Source: Vesta saturnalis (lineage: Eukaryota; Arthropoda; Insecta; Coleoptera; Lampyridae). Taken from it: 64,000 nucleotides of DNA. The DNA is taken from assembly GCA_036346205.1 (NCBI GenBank), contig JARFJB010001673.1, forward strand, positions 527,501-591,500, given 5' to 3'. Below, in pieces: positions 1-10,499 of the stretch (positions are counted from its first letter, which is position 1; each line of letters starts with the position of its first letter). The notes beneath the pieces are model-generated. The model was not told the origin of the DNA and searched no databases. It saw nothing but the letters and a program-made list of their open reading frames with translations. Position numbers and translations under genes: made by a program.

Positions 1-2
1 TT

Positions 3-212
3 CAAGCTCGACTAACCAAATTTGGCAGTTTGTTTGTCAATAAAATATCAAAACAGGTGCGGGTACTAGGGGCAACATATTTCAAAGCCATCTATGCTAG
101 GGACAACAAATACTGTACATCCCTCGTAAATATCTATACAAAAAAATTTGTGGACAGAATTCCAGGAAATATAATTAAATCTATTTTCACTGCAGCGCAG
201 TTAATGCAATAA
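3..212 (+). CDS. edge-truncated ORF, unknown
   Basis: A reading frame open from the window edge runs about 69 codons to a TAA at 210-212, and an AATAAA overlaps the stop region. It could be the last exon of a gene that begins before the window, or a transposon fragment. The residues are mixed basic and hydrophobic with no motif I recognise, and there is no in-frame ATG near the start. Chance openness cannot be excluded in such AT-rich sequence. Confidence 0.2.
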   Translation, partial: QARLTKFGSLFVNKISKQVRVLGATYFKAIYARDNKYCTSLVNIYTKKFVDRIPGNIIKSIFTAAQLMQ

Positions 213-911
213 ATTTGACAAAAGTAATATGTTTTATTTCTTATTCTAATACTTCTCCAAAATTTTAAATGTATCAAATAGCTTTAAACTAAACAAAGAT
301 TGTTTCTCTTCAATGATTTTAGAATACGGAACTAGGTCAAGTTTAATTAATATAAATAAAAGTAAAATTTGCATTTATAATTGTAACATATATTAGTTAA
401 TAGATAACGAAATTATTTGGCCATGTCAAAATGTAGCAGTAGCTGCAAATAATAAAAAAGTATTTTTTGAAAGTGGAAATTCATCATAAAAGTATTAACG
501 CCATCAACATTTACATTACCATTTGAATATATATGTGCTGAAATAATCTATAGTTTTTAGAAAAGTAATAAGAATAGGGCATGGTCACGTTATGTAAAGT
601 AAGCCCACACGTACCTCAATATTTTTATTATTGTTAATGTTTTCGATGAAATTTGACATTTTTATGTATTTATACGGGGTTATTACAAATAGAAGGAAAA
701 CATTTTAAGAGCGTGTTCTTGACACCGAAATAAGAAGAAAAGTTCATATCAACATATATCTGAAAATTTGATATTACAGGGTACTAATAAGAAATTAAGA
801 TTCTTTAGAAAAACAATAATCTAAAACCAAAATAATAATCACAATAATAAAACCACTGCCAAATTATCTGCCATAATGCTTGCTCATATATTATGTAAAT
901 AAATAACTTCA
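213..911. other. AT-rich non-coding stretch
   Basis: No gene, terminal repeat or structured element is visible. The sequence is AT-rich with short homopolymer runs. Confidence 0.6.
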
Positions 912-1600
912 AAGTCCACAATGCCTGAATTTAGGTCATATCGGTTTTTAAACACGATAATTCCCCATTTTTGATCCGCCATGTTAAATTTTTTAATTTT
1001 GACAAATGATTTATTCTTAGCGATTTAAAAAAAGCCAATACCTAACTTTCAAAAACAATTTGCCCCCTAAAAACCGTGCGACACTGGCAGTTTTTAATTT
1101 TTTTTTATTTAGATAATGTTTTACAAATTAACAAGGTTTCAAAATTTATCATTAGCTCACAATACCTAAATTTTAGTCATATTGGGCTTTAAATACGAAA
1201 ATCCCCCATTTTGCATTTTTTAATTTTGACAAATGATTTACTCTTAGCGATCTTAAAAACCCCCAATACCCGGCTTTCAAAAAAATTCGTTGATAAATTA
1301 AATAAACACGATAATCCTCCATTTTTGATCCGCCATTTTGAATTTTTTAATTTTGACAAATGATTTATTGTTAGGGATCTTAAACCCCCCCATACTCGAC
1401 TTTAAAAACATCGGTTTACAAATTAAAAAATGCACAATTTTGCACCCTAAAAACGGTGCGCCACTGATTAGTATATATTTTTTTATTTTAAAATTTTATA
1501 AAAAAGTATTAGTTTTTATTTTAATTATGCAACTTTTTAAAATTTGAAGCAATGAGTTGTTTTAGTTCTCTGATACGCTAAAAATGCCCCGCCACTGGTA
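912..1600. repeat. three degenerate tandem units (~150-180 bp)
   Basis: Three diverged copies start near 912, 1148 and 1307. Each carries the cores TTTTGACAAATGATTTA and CCCCATTTT(TGATCCGCC), and two end in a block like CCCTAAAAACGGTGCG followed by CACTG. A fourth partial end (GCCCCGCCACTG) lies at 1585-1600. The copies differ by many substitutions and indels, so the array is old. Confidence 0.65.
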
Positions 1601-1903
1601 GGATTTTGCTAATGAACGAACTTGATCTAGATTTTATGGCAAAGTATTTTTGTACCAAATTTGATATCAATAGCCTGTAATGGTTCAAAAGGTATCCCGC
1701 ACACACACAGACTAAATTTTTTTCTAAAAAACGTTTTTGTATCGATAGCTTTAATGATTCAAAGATATCGCGCACACTCACACACTGACAAACAATCAGA
1801 TACGAAATTATTTTTTCTAAAAATATGTTTTACGTTTAGTTTAGGCTACAAAACCTCGAGATATGTAAAAACAAGGTGTTTGAAAATTAAAACCGATTAC
1901 ATA

Positions 1904-1936
1904 GCTTTCTCTTTATACGTACGTATATGAGAAAGC
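1904..1936. repeat. 33-bp imperfect palindrome
   Basis: Eight-base outer arms GCTTTCTC/GAGAAAGC enclose a self-complementary centre ATACGTACGTAT. It sits just before the CA-rich array. It may mark the end of an undefined repeat. Confidence 0.5.
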
Positions 1937-1962
1937 AATAATAACAGCAATAATATATTACA

Positions 1963-2090
1963 ACACACACGCACACGTACACCCACACGCACACGCACTC
2001 GCACACGCACATGCACACGCACACGGACGCGAACGCGGACGCGCACGCACCCACCCAAACCAACCGCCCACCCGCACACACGCACACACG

Positions 2091-2094
<4 letters not shown>
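1963..2094. repeat. CA-rich array with CG interruptions
   Basis: About 130 bp of (CA)n with frequent GCACAC, GGACGC and CCCAC variants, running directly into a TA array. Reading frames across it are simple-sequence artefacts. Confidence 0.9.

Positions 2095-2133
<39 letters not shown>
2095..2133. repeat. (TA)n microsatellite
   Basis: Uninterrupted TA repeats that form the left insertion flank of the MITE starting at 2134. Confidence 0.95.
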
Positions 2134-2137
<4 letters not shown>

Positions 2138-3016
2138 GGTGTGCAAATAGTATTGCACCAAATAGGATTATCTAGAAACGGTTTGACATTTAGATTTGAC
2201 ATTTGGTGGGGTTAATACATACAGTTTTGTGCGACTGGTGGTTGTCAGAGGCACCCATCTTGAATTGTTTTAAATTGCAACCTAGGTTGAGTTTGGTGTC
2301 ATTTGACAGGTAATTGATTTATAAATACACTACGGTATATCGTAAGCTTATTTATTCTAAAATAACGAAGAAAATTAGAAAGCCAAATTAACTTTGTAGA
2401 GGAACATTTTCTGGATAAAGGGCTGAAAATAAATACAACTTATACAAAAATTTAATTCAAGTGTAGCATTTCTGTGTTCTCTACTGATTGTTATCAATTT
2501 TAGCAATTTCTAATACTCTTTATCGCTTTTATAATTCGAACTGATAGTAAACACTACAATATAATATTATCATAATCTTGTTTTTCTCATGTAGAGTCTG
2601 CAGAATGCATTGGGTGCTTTTGTTGATAGACTTAGATATTGTCAAGAAGTGAATGGATAACAATTTGAGCAGTTATTGCGATTTTCATCAATTAAGTAAC
2701 TCAATGTTCTTGTTCAATTCTTTTGTTTTATTCACTTGAACTATTTGTTTAATATTTTAATTTTCTTCGTTATTTTAGAATAAACAAGCTTATGATATAC
2801 CGTGCTGTATTTCTAAATCAATTAAATGCATTGACACCAAACTCAACCTAGGTTGAAAAAATTCAAGATGGCTGCCTCTGACAAACACCAGTCACACAAA
2901 ATAAATGAAACTTATCAAAGTGGATATTTATGTATTATTTAACCCCACCATAGGTCAAATCTAAATGTCAAACCGTTTCTACATAATCCCATTTGGTGCG
3001 ATATTATTTGATCAAC

Positions 3017-3021
<5 letters not shown>
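2134..3021. mobile_element. non-autonomous Tc1/mariner-type MITE
   Basis: An 888-bp unit with long inverted arms, 2134-2377 and 2758-3021. The arms match in reverse complement over nearly their full length with scattered mismatches and small indels. Shared blocks include GAAACGGTTTGACATTTAG, AACCTAGGTTGAGTTTGG and TTCTAAAATAACGAAG. The tips read ACAGGGTG on the left and, reversed, ACAGGTTG on the right. Both ends abut TA repeats, as expected for TA-targeting Tc1/mariner elements. The interior of about 380 bp has no coding capacity, so mobilisation would need a transposase supplied in trans. The arms are not close to those of the adjacent mariner, so its autonomous partner is not evident here. 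Confidence 0.85.

Positions 3022-3062
<41 letters not shown>
3019..3062. repeat. (TA)n microsatellite
   Basis: TA repeats forming the right flank of the MITE, followed by a short CATA/CA stretch to about 3090. Confidence 0.95.
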
Positions 3063-3067
<5 letters not shown>

Positions 3068-3088
3068 CATATATACACACACACACAC

Positions 3089-4945
3089 ACAGTGAGTTTT
3101 AAGTATGGAACGCCTCAATTATCTCGGAAACGACTTGCACGTTTTTTATGGATTTTGGTGAGCAAGGGTCTTGTGATACGGCCGGTATTATGGTGTAATT
3201 TACATTGTTGTCAGACCTTTCCTTTTTCCGGAATAACAACGAACTTTGTTATTTCTAATGGATCACCCTGTATATTTTTTGCTTTTTGAAATCCTTAAGA
3301 AATACTTATTATTTTTCATGTAATGTTCCCTATACCTAAATGCCATAATTTCGGAGTTATAGCTACATTTACTTTATCTCCGCCGAAGTTAAAATAAAAA
3401 ATTTAGATGGCTATGACGGTTACAATAACAACTTTGACGTTTTAATAAATTATTATTGTTGAAGTTTATTGAAAGTCACAATGGATCGTTTATCTGAGAA
3501 AGAAAGAATTGAGATTTTAATGATATTAGGATATGGTGATAAACGTAGAAGTCAACAAGAAACAGTAAATTAGTACAAAGGTTTAACGAAACTGGTTCAG
3601 TAAAAGATTTATCCAAATCAGGGCGCAGAAAAACTGCATCAACTGAAAACAAATCTTTAGATGTTTGTGTCCTGTTAGAAGACCATCCACAGTTGAGTAC
3701 TAGACAAATATCCAGGGAACTTGATATTTCGCAAACATCCGTAATGAAAACTTTACATGGTAATAAATTCCATCCATACAAAGTAACGTTGGTTCAAGAG
3801 TTGTCATGACGATTTTGACAGACGTGTAGAATTTGCAGACCTAATGATGGAAAAATGTTACAATCAAAACGATCCAAATTTTTTAAGTAATGTTATGTTT
3901 TGCGATGAGCCCACTTTTTGTATTAATGGAAACGTAAATCGGCATAATTGTAGATACTGGTCACGTAACAAGCCTCATTGGATGCGTGAATCCCACACCC
4001 AATATCCCGATAAACTGAATTTATGGGATGGAATAATAGGCGACAAAATAATTGGTCCCTTTTTCATTGAGGGTAACTTAAATAGTCAGGCGTATTTAGA
4101 TTTATTGGAAAATAGTATTACACCTAAGTTGGCTCGGTTATTTCCAAATCCAAGTAAGTATTTTCAATTACATTAAAAAAAAAACTTCATTATTAGAAAT
4201 TTTCAGACAATAACAATATCCCAAACGACAATATTTGGCTACAACAAGATGGTGCCCCACCTCACTATGCGCGTGTGGTGAGGCAATACCTAAATAATGT
4301 GTTTCATAGAAGATGGATTGGAAGGCGTGGTTTCATCGAATGGCCCCCGCGATCACCCGACATGAATCCTTTAGGCTATTTCCTGTGGGGTCATTTAAAA
4401 AACATCGTTTATAAAACAAAACCTGCCAATATTCAGGAATTAAAAGATAGGATTACCACAGAGATAAGAAGAATTGAGCAGTCAGGGATGTTGCAAAATG
4501 TATTGAAAAATGTTAAAAATCGTATGGCTTGTTATATTAAAGTAAATGGACAACATTTTGAGCATTTGCTGTAATCGCCTTTACTGTAGTATTCAAATTA
4601 AACGAGTTTTTTAATCATAGCCTATACATGTATTATTTTAACTTCGGCGGAGGTAACGTAAATGTAGCTATAACTTCGAAATTATGGCATTTAGGTATAG
4701 GGAACATTAGATGAAGAATAATCAGTATTTCATAAGGATTTCAAAAAGCAAAAAATATACAGGGTGATTCATTTGAAATGACAAAGTTCGTTATTATTCC
4801 GGAAAAAGGAAAGGTCTGACAACAATGTAAATTACACCATAATATCGGCCGTATCACAAGACCCTTGCCCACCAAAATCCATAAAAAACGTGCAAATCGT
4901 TTCCGAGATAATTGAAGCGTTCCATACTTAAAACTCACTCTGTAT
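3089..4945 (+). mobile_element. mariner-type element (D-41-D family), copy 1
   Basis: A 1.86-kb element with long terminal inverted repeats: 3089-3398 pairs with 4637-4945, including the shared block GTGAGTTTTAAGTATGGAA at the outer ends. Each arm holds an inner copy of the motif ATACAGGGTGATTC (or its complement, 3262-3276 and 4757-4771), about 180 bp in from the tip. The flanks are CA/TA simple repeats. The single gene inside is a broken transposase. Confidence 0.88.
3481..4575 (+). pseudogene. mariner D-41-D transposase, broken, with intron
   Basis: This would be a cut-and-paste transposase with an N-terminal helix-turn-helix DNA-binding region and a DDE/D nuclease core. It opens with MDRLSEKERIE at 3481. 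A deletion and an in-frame TAG near 3573 break the N-terminal part, and another stop and frame change lie at about 3808. The core is readable: first Asp in CDEPTF (3904-3906), then VNRHNCRYW. The second Asp is in QQDGAPPHY (4248-4250). The third position, 41 residues further on, is Gly (GGC, 4374-4376) in PLGYFLWG where Asp is expected, so the catalytic triad is lost. The coding frame is interrupted at 4154-4206 by a clean GTAAGT...TTTTCAG intron of 53 nt that restores the frame when removed. The C-terminus ends GQHFEHLL, shared in type with the copy at 8.4 kb (GKHFEHLK). Confidence 0.9.
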
Positions 4946-4951
4946 ATATAT

Positions 4952-5000
<49 letters not shown>
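4946..5000. repeat. (TA)n microsatellite
   Basis: TA repeats directly after the right tip of the mariner element. Confidence 0.95.
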
Positions 5001-5002
<2 letters not shown>

Positions 5003-5131
5003 GAAGAAATATAAAATTTAACTTTGTAAGCATATAATAAACAACAATTATAAGTGAAGAACGACAAATTAAATACGCACCCATAGCATATAAAAAGTAC
5101 AAACCATGCTAAAAATTTAAGCAGAGGTTAT

Positions 5132-5180
5132 ATATTAATTAAGGGCGCCCACTTATTAGTGGGCGCCCTTAATTTAATAT
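5132..5180. repeat. GC-rich hairpin, 22-23 bp arms
   Basis: Left arm 5132-5153 and right arm 5158-5180 are complementary apart from one single-base indel. The GC-rich core is AAGGGCGCCCACT/AGTGGGCGCCCTT around a TATT loop. It is out of keeping with the AT-rich surroundings. Confidence 0.85.
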
Positions 5181-5399
5181 TTCTTGTGTTTGTTGCACTG
5201 CAAAAGGTCGTAGCATAATTACACAAGTACACAATTCTAGGTACGTGAAAATCTACATAAGTTAACAATTCGGAGCATCATTTCTACCATTCACTAATTT
5301 AGCCATAAATAGTGCGCTGCATTGCTCACGTCTAGTGTGCAGAGTCGATGCTGTGTTCGAGTACCAAATTTGAATAATCAATAAAGAGATCTAGTTGGG

Positions 5400-6270
5400 T
5401 AGGTTCCGGACTTCATAATAGATAAATATTTAATAAATTTCCTTTGCACTCGATCTACTGTCAGTTATTGAGCAAGTAATAAGGGTACCAGATCATTGAA
5501 GCGTATTCGAGGCGGTTACGTACAAAAGCAAAGTAGAGAGTAGATAAGACCGTAGAATCTTTGCAGTTCTAAATATAAGCCCAGGATACAAGAATCTGAA
5601 GAGCAAATACTTTCAATATGTGTTGTAAATGATAATTTTGAGTCAGACCAAACACCCAGATCTTTCATCATCGAACTTTTCTGCAGCTCAACTCCACCTA
5701 TATCATATTTCCACTTAATAGGAGAAAATTTGCGAGTGTATGTCTCATGTTGTTATATTAAATATAAGCTTAAAATCAGTAAATGTGAATGTCAGATTGC
5801 AACCTATACAATAATTTAGTGAGTCAATGCTCTTAAATATCTTGACATCATCAACATAACTGAGAACAGACAGAGCAAGAGAATCTAGGTATACAAACAA
5901 TATAAATAGCAAAGGGTCAAGGCCTGAGCGCTGAGGCACTCCTGAGATGGCTATAACGAGTCCAAAACTACCAAGTTTTTGTGACAGAATTCCATAAGCG
6001 ATAGTATCAAAAGCGCGCATAAAATCCGTATATACCACATCAACTTGTTGTCCCTTATCCATATGTTTGCAAAGATACTGAGCAAAGCAAGTGAGATTTG
6101 TAGTGGTTGATCTTCCGGGTATGAAACCATTGTTGTTGATTGGATATACGTGGTTTGATGTGATTACTCATTTGTTGTACAGAACTCGTTCAAAAATTTT
6201 CTCATAACTGGGGATTAAAGCTATAGGACAATAGTTTGAGAATAAATACTGTTTCCCGTTAAAATATATC
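5400..6270 (-). pseudogene. CR1/Jockey-like LINE reverse transcriptase relic
   Basis: Read on the minus strand, fragments appear in the right order for a non-LTR retrotransposon RT. NYCPIALIPSYEKIFERVL and GFIPGRSTT lie near 6240-6090. HMDKGQQVDVVYTDFMRAFDT follows near 6062. Next come GVPQRSGLDPLLFILFV near 5940, YVDDVKIF near 5855 (the YxDD catalytic site), DLGVWSDSKLSFTTHI near 5660, and VQRKFIKYL near 5420. The final motif is typical of the C-terminal part of CR1/Jockey-group ORF2 proteins. Stops and frame changes are frequent, and no endonuclease domain is visible upstream, so this is a 5'-truncated dead copy. The exact clade is not resolved by eye. Confidence 0.8.
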
Positions 6271-6683
6271 ACAGTAACTGTTAGAATTGACGACCATATC
6301 AGACACTGTCACACGCTGTCAGGTAGAATACAGATAGTAATTATTTCGATTAGTAAGTAATTAGTGTCATTTCACAACAAAAACCGATTTCTTGTTAAAT
6401 AGCATGTACCTTCAAAACTACGCACTTTTAGATACATGTTGTTATGAACTGTTCTTATTAATTATGTGTCGGAACACGCTATTATAGTTCTCCCACATTA
6501 TGAATCAACCTGTATTCATTCTTTTATATGTTGATAAACCCTTTGAAAATGTACTGTTTTGTAGAATTATATTGTTGTAATATAGACATGTTGATAATGA
6601 TTAGAACCTAGTATAATAGTGCAACAAACGCGTAATGATAACTGATCTGTCAAATAAAACGTTTGAGTACATTTGCAAGAAAA

Positions 6684-7225
6684 ATGGCTCAGTTACGCGA
6701 ACAGGAACGAATTGACGATTGGTTTTGGTGACAGACGATGACCTTTTACAGAATTATGTGATCTATTTAATAAATTACATCCTTACCGGCAGTCAATAAC
6801 TGCGCCGTTTGGCTTGCAAAACTTTGCAACTGTATTTAAACTAGTGACCGAAGAATCAACGAAGTGGCTTCCAAAAATATTGCTAGTTTAATTGAAGAAG
6901 TTTCGTCAGTAACTGTTGAAGAAAAAAATAATGTTTCACATAAAGTCCATCTTGCACAAGGATTTTGTTAATATTATTTTAATCGAAGACCTGAACTTTC
7001 TGAAATTATGATGAATATTTCAAATAGCGCAGTTTAATCGCCATAACTATCGATATTGATTTCATGATAACCTGCACTGTGTACAAGAAGCAACACCATA
7101 TTCAAGAAAATTAAATATTTATAAAAATCGAATATTTGGTAATTTTGTAGAATGTACTCTAACACATGAGACTTTTTGAACGGATACATCCTTCCAGTGT
7201 TTTCAACAGGAACAGGAATATTAAT
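6684..7225 (+). pseudogene. mariner (D-41-D type) transposase, N-terminal fragment
   Basis: It starts at an ATG (MAQLREQERID) and carries recognisable N-terminal pieces of the same transposase family found at 3.5, 39, 55 and probably 8.5 kb. These include VASKNIASLIEEVSSVTVEE, then FNRRPELSEIMMNISNSA, then a degraded first-catalytic region containing FNRHNYRYW. It decays before the second catalytic Asp. Many stops and frame changes are present. No terminal repeats are obvious around it. The copy at 8.42 kb retains only the complementary C-terminal half. Confidence 0.75.
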
Positions 7226-7509
7226 ATATTATATTATTGTATTAACAAGAAAAGCAAAACAAATCAGCAAATATTTAAATATATTAGGAAAATATTTTTT
7301 TATTCGATCAATTAGTTATTTATTTTTTTCAGCTTATTATTATTTATAATCTTCTTCAGAAGCTGCAAGTCGTTAACAATTGCATATAGGATAATAATAA
7401 CAAAATGGGAAAACTTACTGCTAATGAATTTACAAAATTTGAATAGATAACATTAAAATTAAAAATTACCAATGGACATTAATGACATTTAAAACTTGAA
7501 TTTAGCTTG

Positions 7510-8419
7510 GTTGATTAATTTAACATTAATCATTTTTATTAGAATCTAGAGAAATCAAACATGAATAAATTTTGCTTAAATTATCAATATCAGTTTTTTT
7601 ATTAATACTACTTTTTTCTGCCATCTCAATGAAGAATCTTTTACGTAAGTTCTTTTCAAAGTGTAAAATTTTATTGTTACTAATATCAACCAAATGCTTA
7701 TTTAGTTCAGTCAACACATAAGAAATTTCTCTAAGTAAATTATAGTCACTTTTATTTTTAGCCAGTCTTTGTTTTTGTAATTTTTAGTTTGACCAATATA
7801 ATGTCTATTGCAACCAAGACACGGGATTTTGTATACAACATTAGAAGAAAATAATACTTAATCTCTATCTTTTAATTTTGTATAAAGAAGTTTTAACTGT
7901 TTGACACACGTTGTGCTCTTTTTAAATTTTATTAATTTATAAATTAATTTAGGAGTTAATTCGGGAATAAAGTGATTCGAAAACAAAAATTGGTATTGTA
8001 TTATTTAAATTAATGGGTACATTAATAGAAATATCACAATTTGGTGTGTATTTAAAAGTAATTTAGTAAGCAATGCGGGCAAGAATTGTTGTATAATATA
8101 TTACGAAGTGTTTTAAGGTTATCAATCATTAATCAAGGATGACAAATTTTAATTATTCTATTTTTTAAAGCCAATATCAAGTTAATTATCATTTTAAATT
8201 GGCGTGATTAGGAATAATTTATGTATCTGCCTGAATTCATTGGTTTTATATACCAATCCAATATTCTTGTATTTTGATCATTTCTAATTAGTAAGTATTA
8301 AAAACGTTAATTACTTCATTTATAGAGTTATATGGTGTACCTCAACTCAACATATTTTTTTTAAAAAGGAACATCACAACTGAATATTTTAGTACATTCA
8401 TCAATAAGGTCATCTATAA
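7510..8419 (-). pseudogene. Penelope-like element, RT thumb and GIY-YIG part
   Basis: Minus-strand remnants follow Penelope-like protein order. The RT continuation reads RNDQNTRILDWYIKP and then MNSGRYINYS (8290-8220). Next is YKIPCLGCNRHYIGQT (about 7845-7795), the signature of the GIY-YIG endonuclease. The C-terminal stretch KILHFEKN...RFFIEMAEKSSINKK...DIDNL lies at 7717-7526. Frameshifts and stops separate the pieces. The matching upstream RT piece lies at 9223-9434, on the other side of an inserted mariner, so the two were one gene. The GIY-YIG module would cut target DNA and the RT would copy the element RNA into it. Confidence 0.75.
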
Positions 8420-9222
8420 TACAGGGTAGGTATAAAGTATGGAACCAAGTAAATATCTTTAAAACGAAACGGACGATATCTTTGAAACAAGATTTACTAA
8501 ATAACCAAATTATTCCTGCACTTCAACAGAATGGGCAGTTACCACAAAATGTTTGGTTTCAACAAGATGGAGCACCTCCCCACTATGATACACGGGTTAG
8601 GGATTTTCTGGATGCAAATTTTCCAAATCGATGGATTGGACGTAGAGGATTCATAGAGTGGCCTGCTCGTTCTGAGGATCTTAGCCCATTAGATTTTTTT
8701 TTTGAGGTTATCTAAAATCACGTATTTACGTTAAACGACCAACATGCTTGCAGGGATTGAGACAAAGAATTATTGACGAATGTGAACTAATACGTGGAGA
8801 AGTCTTGGAAAGAGTGACACAAGAATTTGTTAATAAGCGGGCATATTGCCAGGAGTTGAACGGCAAACATTTTGAACATTTGAAATAATTTTGTTTAAAT
8901 TATTATTCTCATTAGTCTAAAGTAAATAAATTTAGTTATTCAACAGAGAAAAGTGAGTTATTTCTCGTTCTTACAAATTATTTCCACTAAACCCAGTATG
9001 TACGAAGTCGAAATAGCAAAATCTTTCAAAATCTGCAAAAATATACAGGGTGTCCCATTTCATTTAAAAAAGTTGGGGGCATTTCCGGTTAAACCGGAAG
9101 CATATTATTAACAAAAAAATTTCCATCAGATGTATTTTGCCTTCTTGCACTTACCTGCAAAATTTCAAGGATATCGTCCGTTTCGTTTTAAAGATATTTA
9201 CTTGGTTCCATACTTTATCCCA
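8420..9222 (+). mobile_element. internally deleted mariner (D-41-D), copy 2
   Basis: The left end at 8420 (TACAGGGTAGG) and the right end near 9222 share an inverted sequence of about 60 bp, including ATAAAGTATGGAACCAAG and AAACGAAACGGACGATATC. The left terminal repeat joins directly to the middle of the transposase at about 8485, so the N-terminal half and the inner left arm are deleted. The element sits inside the minus-strand Penelope-like RT gene. An inner ATACAGGGTGTCCC lies at 9044-9058, about 170 bp from the right tip, the same arrangement as in copy 1. Confidence 0.85.
8482..8888 (+). pseudogene. mariner transposase, C-terminal half
   Basis: The readable core begins with the stretch leading to VWFQQDGAPPHY (second catalytic Asp). 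It continues through NRWIGRRGFIEWPARS to SPLDFF, which keeps the third Asp 41 residues further on. A T-run near 8694-8701 then shifts the frame. Coding sense resumes in another frame (GYLKSRIYVKRPTC...) and ends NGKHFEHLK at 8888. The first catalytic Asp and the DNA-binding region are absent because of the internal deletion, so no active enzyme can be made. Confidence 0.85.
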
Positions 9223-9434
9223 ACAATTTGAGAAATAGTTGGTCCCATTGGAGTACCTAAGATTTGTTTGTAAGTAATGTTATTATAAGTAAAAATTGTT
9301 GGATCAAAAATGAATTCAATATCTTTAAGAAAATGGTCTTTAAAAATTTTGCAATAGTTTTTAAAATTATTCCAATGATTGTTGATAAAACTTATTATAA
9401 AATATCTGGTGTGGAACAATGTACTACTTGCCAA
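9223..9434 (-). pseudogene. Penelope-like element, RT fingers/palm part
   Basis: The minus-strand ORF contains FTYNNITYKQILGTPMGP, the conserved RT segment just before the catalytic YxDD region in Penelope-like elements, preceded by a stretch consistent with the palm. It stops where the mariner copy 2 begins. The catalytic YxDD itself is not seen on either side, so that part was lost or decayed. It is the upstream half of the gene that resumes at 8419. Confidence 0.7.
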
Positions 9435-9625
9435 CCTACAAAATCGAAATTAAAAGAAATGAAATGATTGCAATAATTTTGTTAGGATAATTAATCAACT
9501 TTTAGAATAAGTAAGTTTATTACGAAAGAAGGCGACAATGTAAAAACAAAAACAATAATCTACGTCAACACACGTTTAAAACTTCATATCAGATAGAGGT
9601 TAATAGACATCTAGATGCTAACTTA
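9412..9625 (-). repeat. dispersed repeat B, copy 1
   Basis: This is the reverse complement of a block also seen at 49225-49390, 49395-49620, 52185-52375 and 56845-57060. Shared cores, read in the repeat's own direction, are TTAGCATCTAGATGTCTATT, ATGAAGTTTTAAACGT, AATAATGTTGTTTTTGTTTTTACAATGT-like text and CCATTTTGTAGGTTGG, ending near CACACCAGATATTTTAT. There is no coding capacity. It overlaps the upstream end of the Penelope-like relic, so the boundary between the two is uncertain. Confidence 0.7.
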
Positions 9626-10035
9626 AACAAAACTCCAAAGCCGCCCGCATTTTATGCATTTTCAATCATATTTATTTCATTTTTACACTTATTTCGTTTT
9701 ATATTAAGAAAATTTATAAAGAAAAGTTATGTAAAATGAAATTTTCATTAAGAATTGAAGTATTGAAAAAAATTGTACACTTAAATTCTCCCTTAGGAAT
9801 TTTTTTGCTGTTAAACTGCATAGAGCGTACTTAATCTATATCATTAAGGTCTATATATTTATATTTTTATATCTTTTAAATATACAGCTGTTTTAGAAAT
9901 ATTTGATAGGAATCAAATACGGCTCCTAATAATTCCCCCTCACCGCTGCTGGATTTCTCCCAAAATCTAATCAACTCCAGGGTAAATGAAAAAAAGCTTA
10001 AAGTTACGTACGTGTTTTTGTTTTGGAGTTATTTG
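9626..10035 (-). repeat. dispersed repeat A, copy 1
   Basis: In reverse complement this matches 48095-48520 and 51700-52130. The best-conserved block is GATTAGATTTTGGGAGAAAT, and CGTACGTA lies just inside the microsatellite edge. In this copy, as at 51.7 kb, one edge of repeat A abuts a long CA/GT array and the other leads to repeat B. Confidence 0.65.
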
Positions 10036-10045
10036 TACATTATAA

Positions 10046-10402
10046 CATACACACGCACACACGCACGCATCCGCACACGCACGCACACGCCCCCCCACAC
10101 GCACACACGCACACACGCACACACTCACACATGCACACACGCACACACGCACACACGCACACACGCACACAGCGCACAGCGCACACCACACACACACGCA
10201 CACACGACACACGCACACACGCTCACACGCCACACCACACATCACAGCACACACACCACGTGCACACAGACACACGCACACGACACACACACACACACAC
10301 GCACACACGCACACGACACACGCACACACGACACACGACACACGACACACACGCACCGCACACACGACACACGCTACACGCACACTACACACGCAACAGC
10401 AC
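10046..10402. repeat. CA/CG microsatellite array (~350 bp)
   Basis: Long (CA)n with CACACG, CGACA and CACCA variants. It produces three overlapping open frames of His/Thr-rich or Cys/Val-rich text that are artefacts of the repeat. Confidence 0.95.
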
Positions 10403-10499
10403 AACACGCAAAAATAGAACTGATGGTTTTATTTCAACGACAAAATAGACAATTGGACATAGTGAGCTAAAATATTTACAAAGACAAATACATCAACTT

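Noticed and set aside
1887..2202. Three minus-strand ORFs with Val/Arg or Tyr/Ile repeats
   Set aside because: Translations of CA and TA simple repeats.
9967..10470. Overlapping 140-150 aa ORFs rich in His/Thr or Cys/Val
   Set aside because: Artefacts of the CA/CG microsatellite.
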